23,147 nt of DNA from JBHELT01 sp046262935 (lineage in GTDB: Bacteria; Actinomycetota; CADDZG01; JAHWKV01), in assembly GCA_046262935.1 (NCBI GenBank), contig JBHELT010000003.1, positions 1 through 23,147 on the forward strand, written 5' to 3'. The position numbers and the translations under genes were made by a program. A model generated the notes under the pieces. It did no database searches. It saw only the letters and a list, made by a program, of their open reading frames with translations, and was not told where the DNA came from. Shown here one piece after another: positions 22,251 through 23,147 of the stretch (the first letter of the stretch is position 1; the number at the start of each line of letters is the position of its first letter).

Positions 22251-23147
22251 ATGGCCATCGACGAGAGCTTGCAGATCGAAGAGCCAGAGCTCAAACGAAC
22301 CACGTACGGCAGTGGTTTGTTGAAGGGCTTGGGAATCACCATGCGACATCTACTCTCGCGATCGGTGACCATCCAGTACCCCGATGAGAAGGACCCGTTG
22401 CCGCCACGTTCGCGCGGCGTGATCGCTCTCAAGGAAGAGAACTGCACAGTTTGCATGTTGTGTGCCCGGGAGTGTCCTGATTGGTGTATCTATATCGAAG
22501 GCCACAAGGAGTCGCGCCAGCCTGCTGTCGAGGGAAAGCGCGCGAAGAAATACAACGTGCTCGACCGGTTCGCGATCGACTATGCCCTGTGTATGTATTG
22601 CGGGATCTGCGTTGAGGTTTGTCCATACGACGCACTGTTTTGGAGCCCCGAATACGAATACGCCGAGCATGACATCACCAACCTGACTCACGAGAAGGAA
22701 CGGCTCAGCGATTGGATGTACGGCGTTCTGCCACCGCTACCACTCGATGACGGCGCGCGAGGGCCGGAGTTGAAGTCGGCGTTAGCCCCGGCATCACCCG
22801 CGGCCGCATCTGCAGCCCCGGCAGCGCCAGCGGCTGCAACGGCACCCGCGGCCGCATCAGCACCAGCGGCTGCAACGGCCTCCGCCCCCCCAGCTTCCAC
22901 TGCACCAACAACCTCGGCGCAGGGCGTAGACCCAGAAGCCGTCTATCAAGCAGTGCTGGCCGAAGAAACTTCGAAAGGTTCCGATCCCCGAGTGGCCGAG
23001 GCACGCGCAAAGGCTGCAGCGATGCGGGCACGATCAGGACCGGACGCGGGGGCAGCCGCGCCGGCTGAGCCCGCCCGCGCTCCTGCGGCGCAGGTCCAGA
23101 GTGCTCCGGTCGAGGTAGAACCGAGTGCACAGGTTGAAGGGGCGCCG
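22251..23147 (+). CDS. nuoI2: Second subunit I with a long Ala/Pro-rich C-terminal extension (3' end outside the window)
   Basis: The frame is open from ATG 22251 to the window edge, giving 299 residues with no stop. Residues 1 to about 160 are a NuoI ferredoxin domain with two cluster motifs: C65, C68, C71, C75 (CTVCMLCARECP) and C114, C117, C120, C124 (CMYCGICVEVCP). The segment GLGITMRHLLSRSVTIQYPD precedes them, as in other NuoI proteins. A Pro/Ala-rich linker starts at about residue 178. A segment predicted helical, VDPEAVYQAVLAEETSKG continuing to about residue 262, follows, and then more Ala/Pro-rich sequence. Normal NuoI ends near residue 160-210, so the extension is unusual and incomplete here. 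It may tether the complex to another protein or the membrane. The gene after it is unseen; nuoJ2-N2 would be expected. Confidence 0.9.
   Translation, partial: MAIDESLQIEEPELKRTTYGSGLLKGLGITMRHLLSRSVTIQYPDEKDPLPPRSRGVIALKEENCTVCMLCARECPDWCIYIEGHKESRQPAVEGKRAKKYNVLDRFAIDYALCMYCGICVEVCPYDALFWSPEYEYAEHDITNLTHEKERLSDWMYGVLPPLPLDDGARGPELKSALAPASPAAASAAPAAPAAATAPAAASAPAAATASAPPASTAPTTSAQGVDPEAVYQAVLAEETSKGSDPRVAEARAKAAAMRARSGPDAGAAAPAEPARAPAAQVQSAPVEVEPSAQVEGAP
22795..22879 (+). repeat. Direct repeats in the Ala/Pro-rich tail of nuoI2
   Basis: CACCCGCGGCCGCATC occurs at 22795-22810 and 22843-22858 (48-base spacing). CCAGCGGCTGCAACGGC occurs at 22827-22843 and 22863-22879 (36-base spacing). They encode PAAAS and PAAATA units, which shows the linker grew by local duplication. 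Confidence 0.85.

Noticed and set aside
1..23147. Window considered as a closed circular molecule, since both edges are in the same codon phase in Ala/Pro-rich sequence
   Set aside because: There is no terminal sequence overlap, phase agreement is a one-in-three event, and nothing resembling a plasmid replication or partition gene is present. The content is chromosomal housekeeping genes.

Overview
The window is one respiratory locus of an actinobacterium with mid-to-high GC. It carries a complete 14-subunit complex I operon and, further downstream, the start of a second, divergent complex I gene set. A geranylgeranyl-reductase-family flavoprotein directly before nuoA, an unsplit nuoC and nuoD, a long C-terminal tail on NuoE, frequent TTG/GTG starts, and a second nuo set with no E, F or G just downstream all recall the Streptomyces-type arrangement. 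The Ala/Pro-rich linker followed by a membrane anchor at the left edge suggests Acidimicrobiia or a relative. That placement is inferred from gene content only.

Layout. (1) 1-474 is the 3' end of an unrecognised protein: an Ala/Pro-rich linker, one membrane helix and a short Cys/His tail. (2) 475-611 is a regulatory gap with a -10-like element and an inverted repeat of the CRP/FNR type. (3) 612-17204 is one tightly packed operon: a geranylgeranyl reductase family gene, nuoA-F, an unrecognised four-helix membrane protein, then nuoG-N. Most junctions are ATGA, GTGA, TTGA or TGATG overlaps, so translational coupling is likely along its whole length. (4) 17198-17491 on the minus strand holds a possible small one-helix membrane protein facing nuoN. 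(5) 17653-18552 is an isoaspartyl peptidase/asparaginase of the Ntn-hydrolase type. (6) 18553-18673 is a second regulatory gap with the same two sequence elements as gap (2). (7) 18674-23147 is nuoA2-B2-C2-D2-H2-I2. The last gene runs off the window with a long Ala/Pro-rich tail.

How it works together. The first operon encodes NADH:menaquinone oxidoreductase: NuoE, F and G form the NADH input module, B, C, D and I the quinone-reducing connection, and A, H and J-N the proton-pumping membrane arm. The upstream flavoprotein may saturate part of the menaquinone side chain, so quinone tailoring and quinone reduction would be co-expressed. In the second set nuoD2 is followed directly by nuoH2, with no E, F or G. 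This is the layout of 11-subunit (Nuo-11/Fpo-like) complexes, whose electron donor is a ferredoxin or another protein, or is shared with the first complex.

The strongest non-obvious signal is that both nuo transcription units start behind a matched pair of elements, a GAGTAARAT block and a TGTGA-N6-TCACA palindrome, which suggests shared control by a CRP/FNR-family regulator. The other oddities are the extra membrane gene between nuoF and nuoG, the repeat-bearing NuoE tail, and the long tail on NuoI2. No RNA genes, mobile elements, CRISPR arrays or clear intrinsic terminators were seen.
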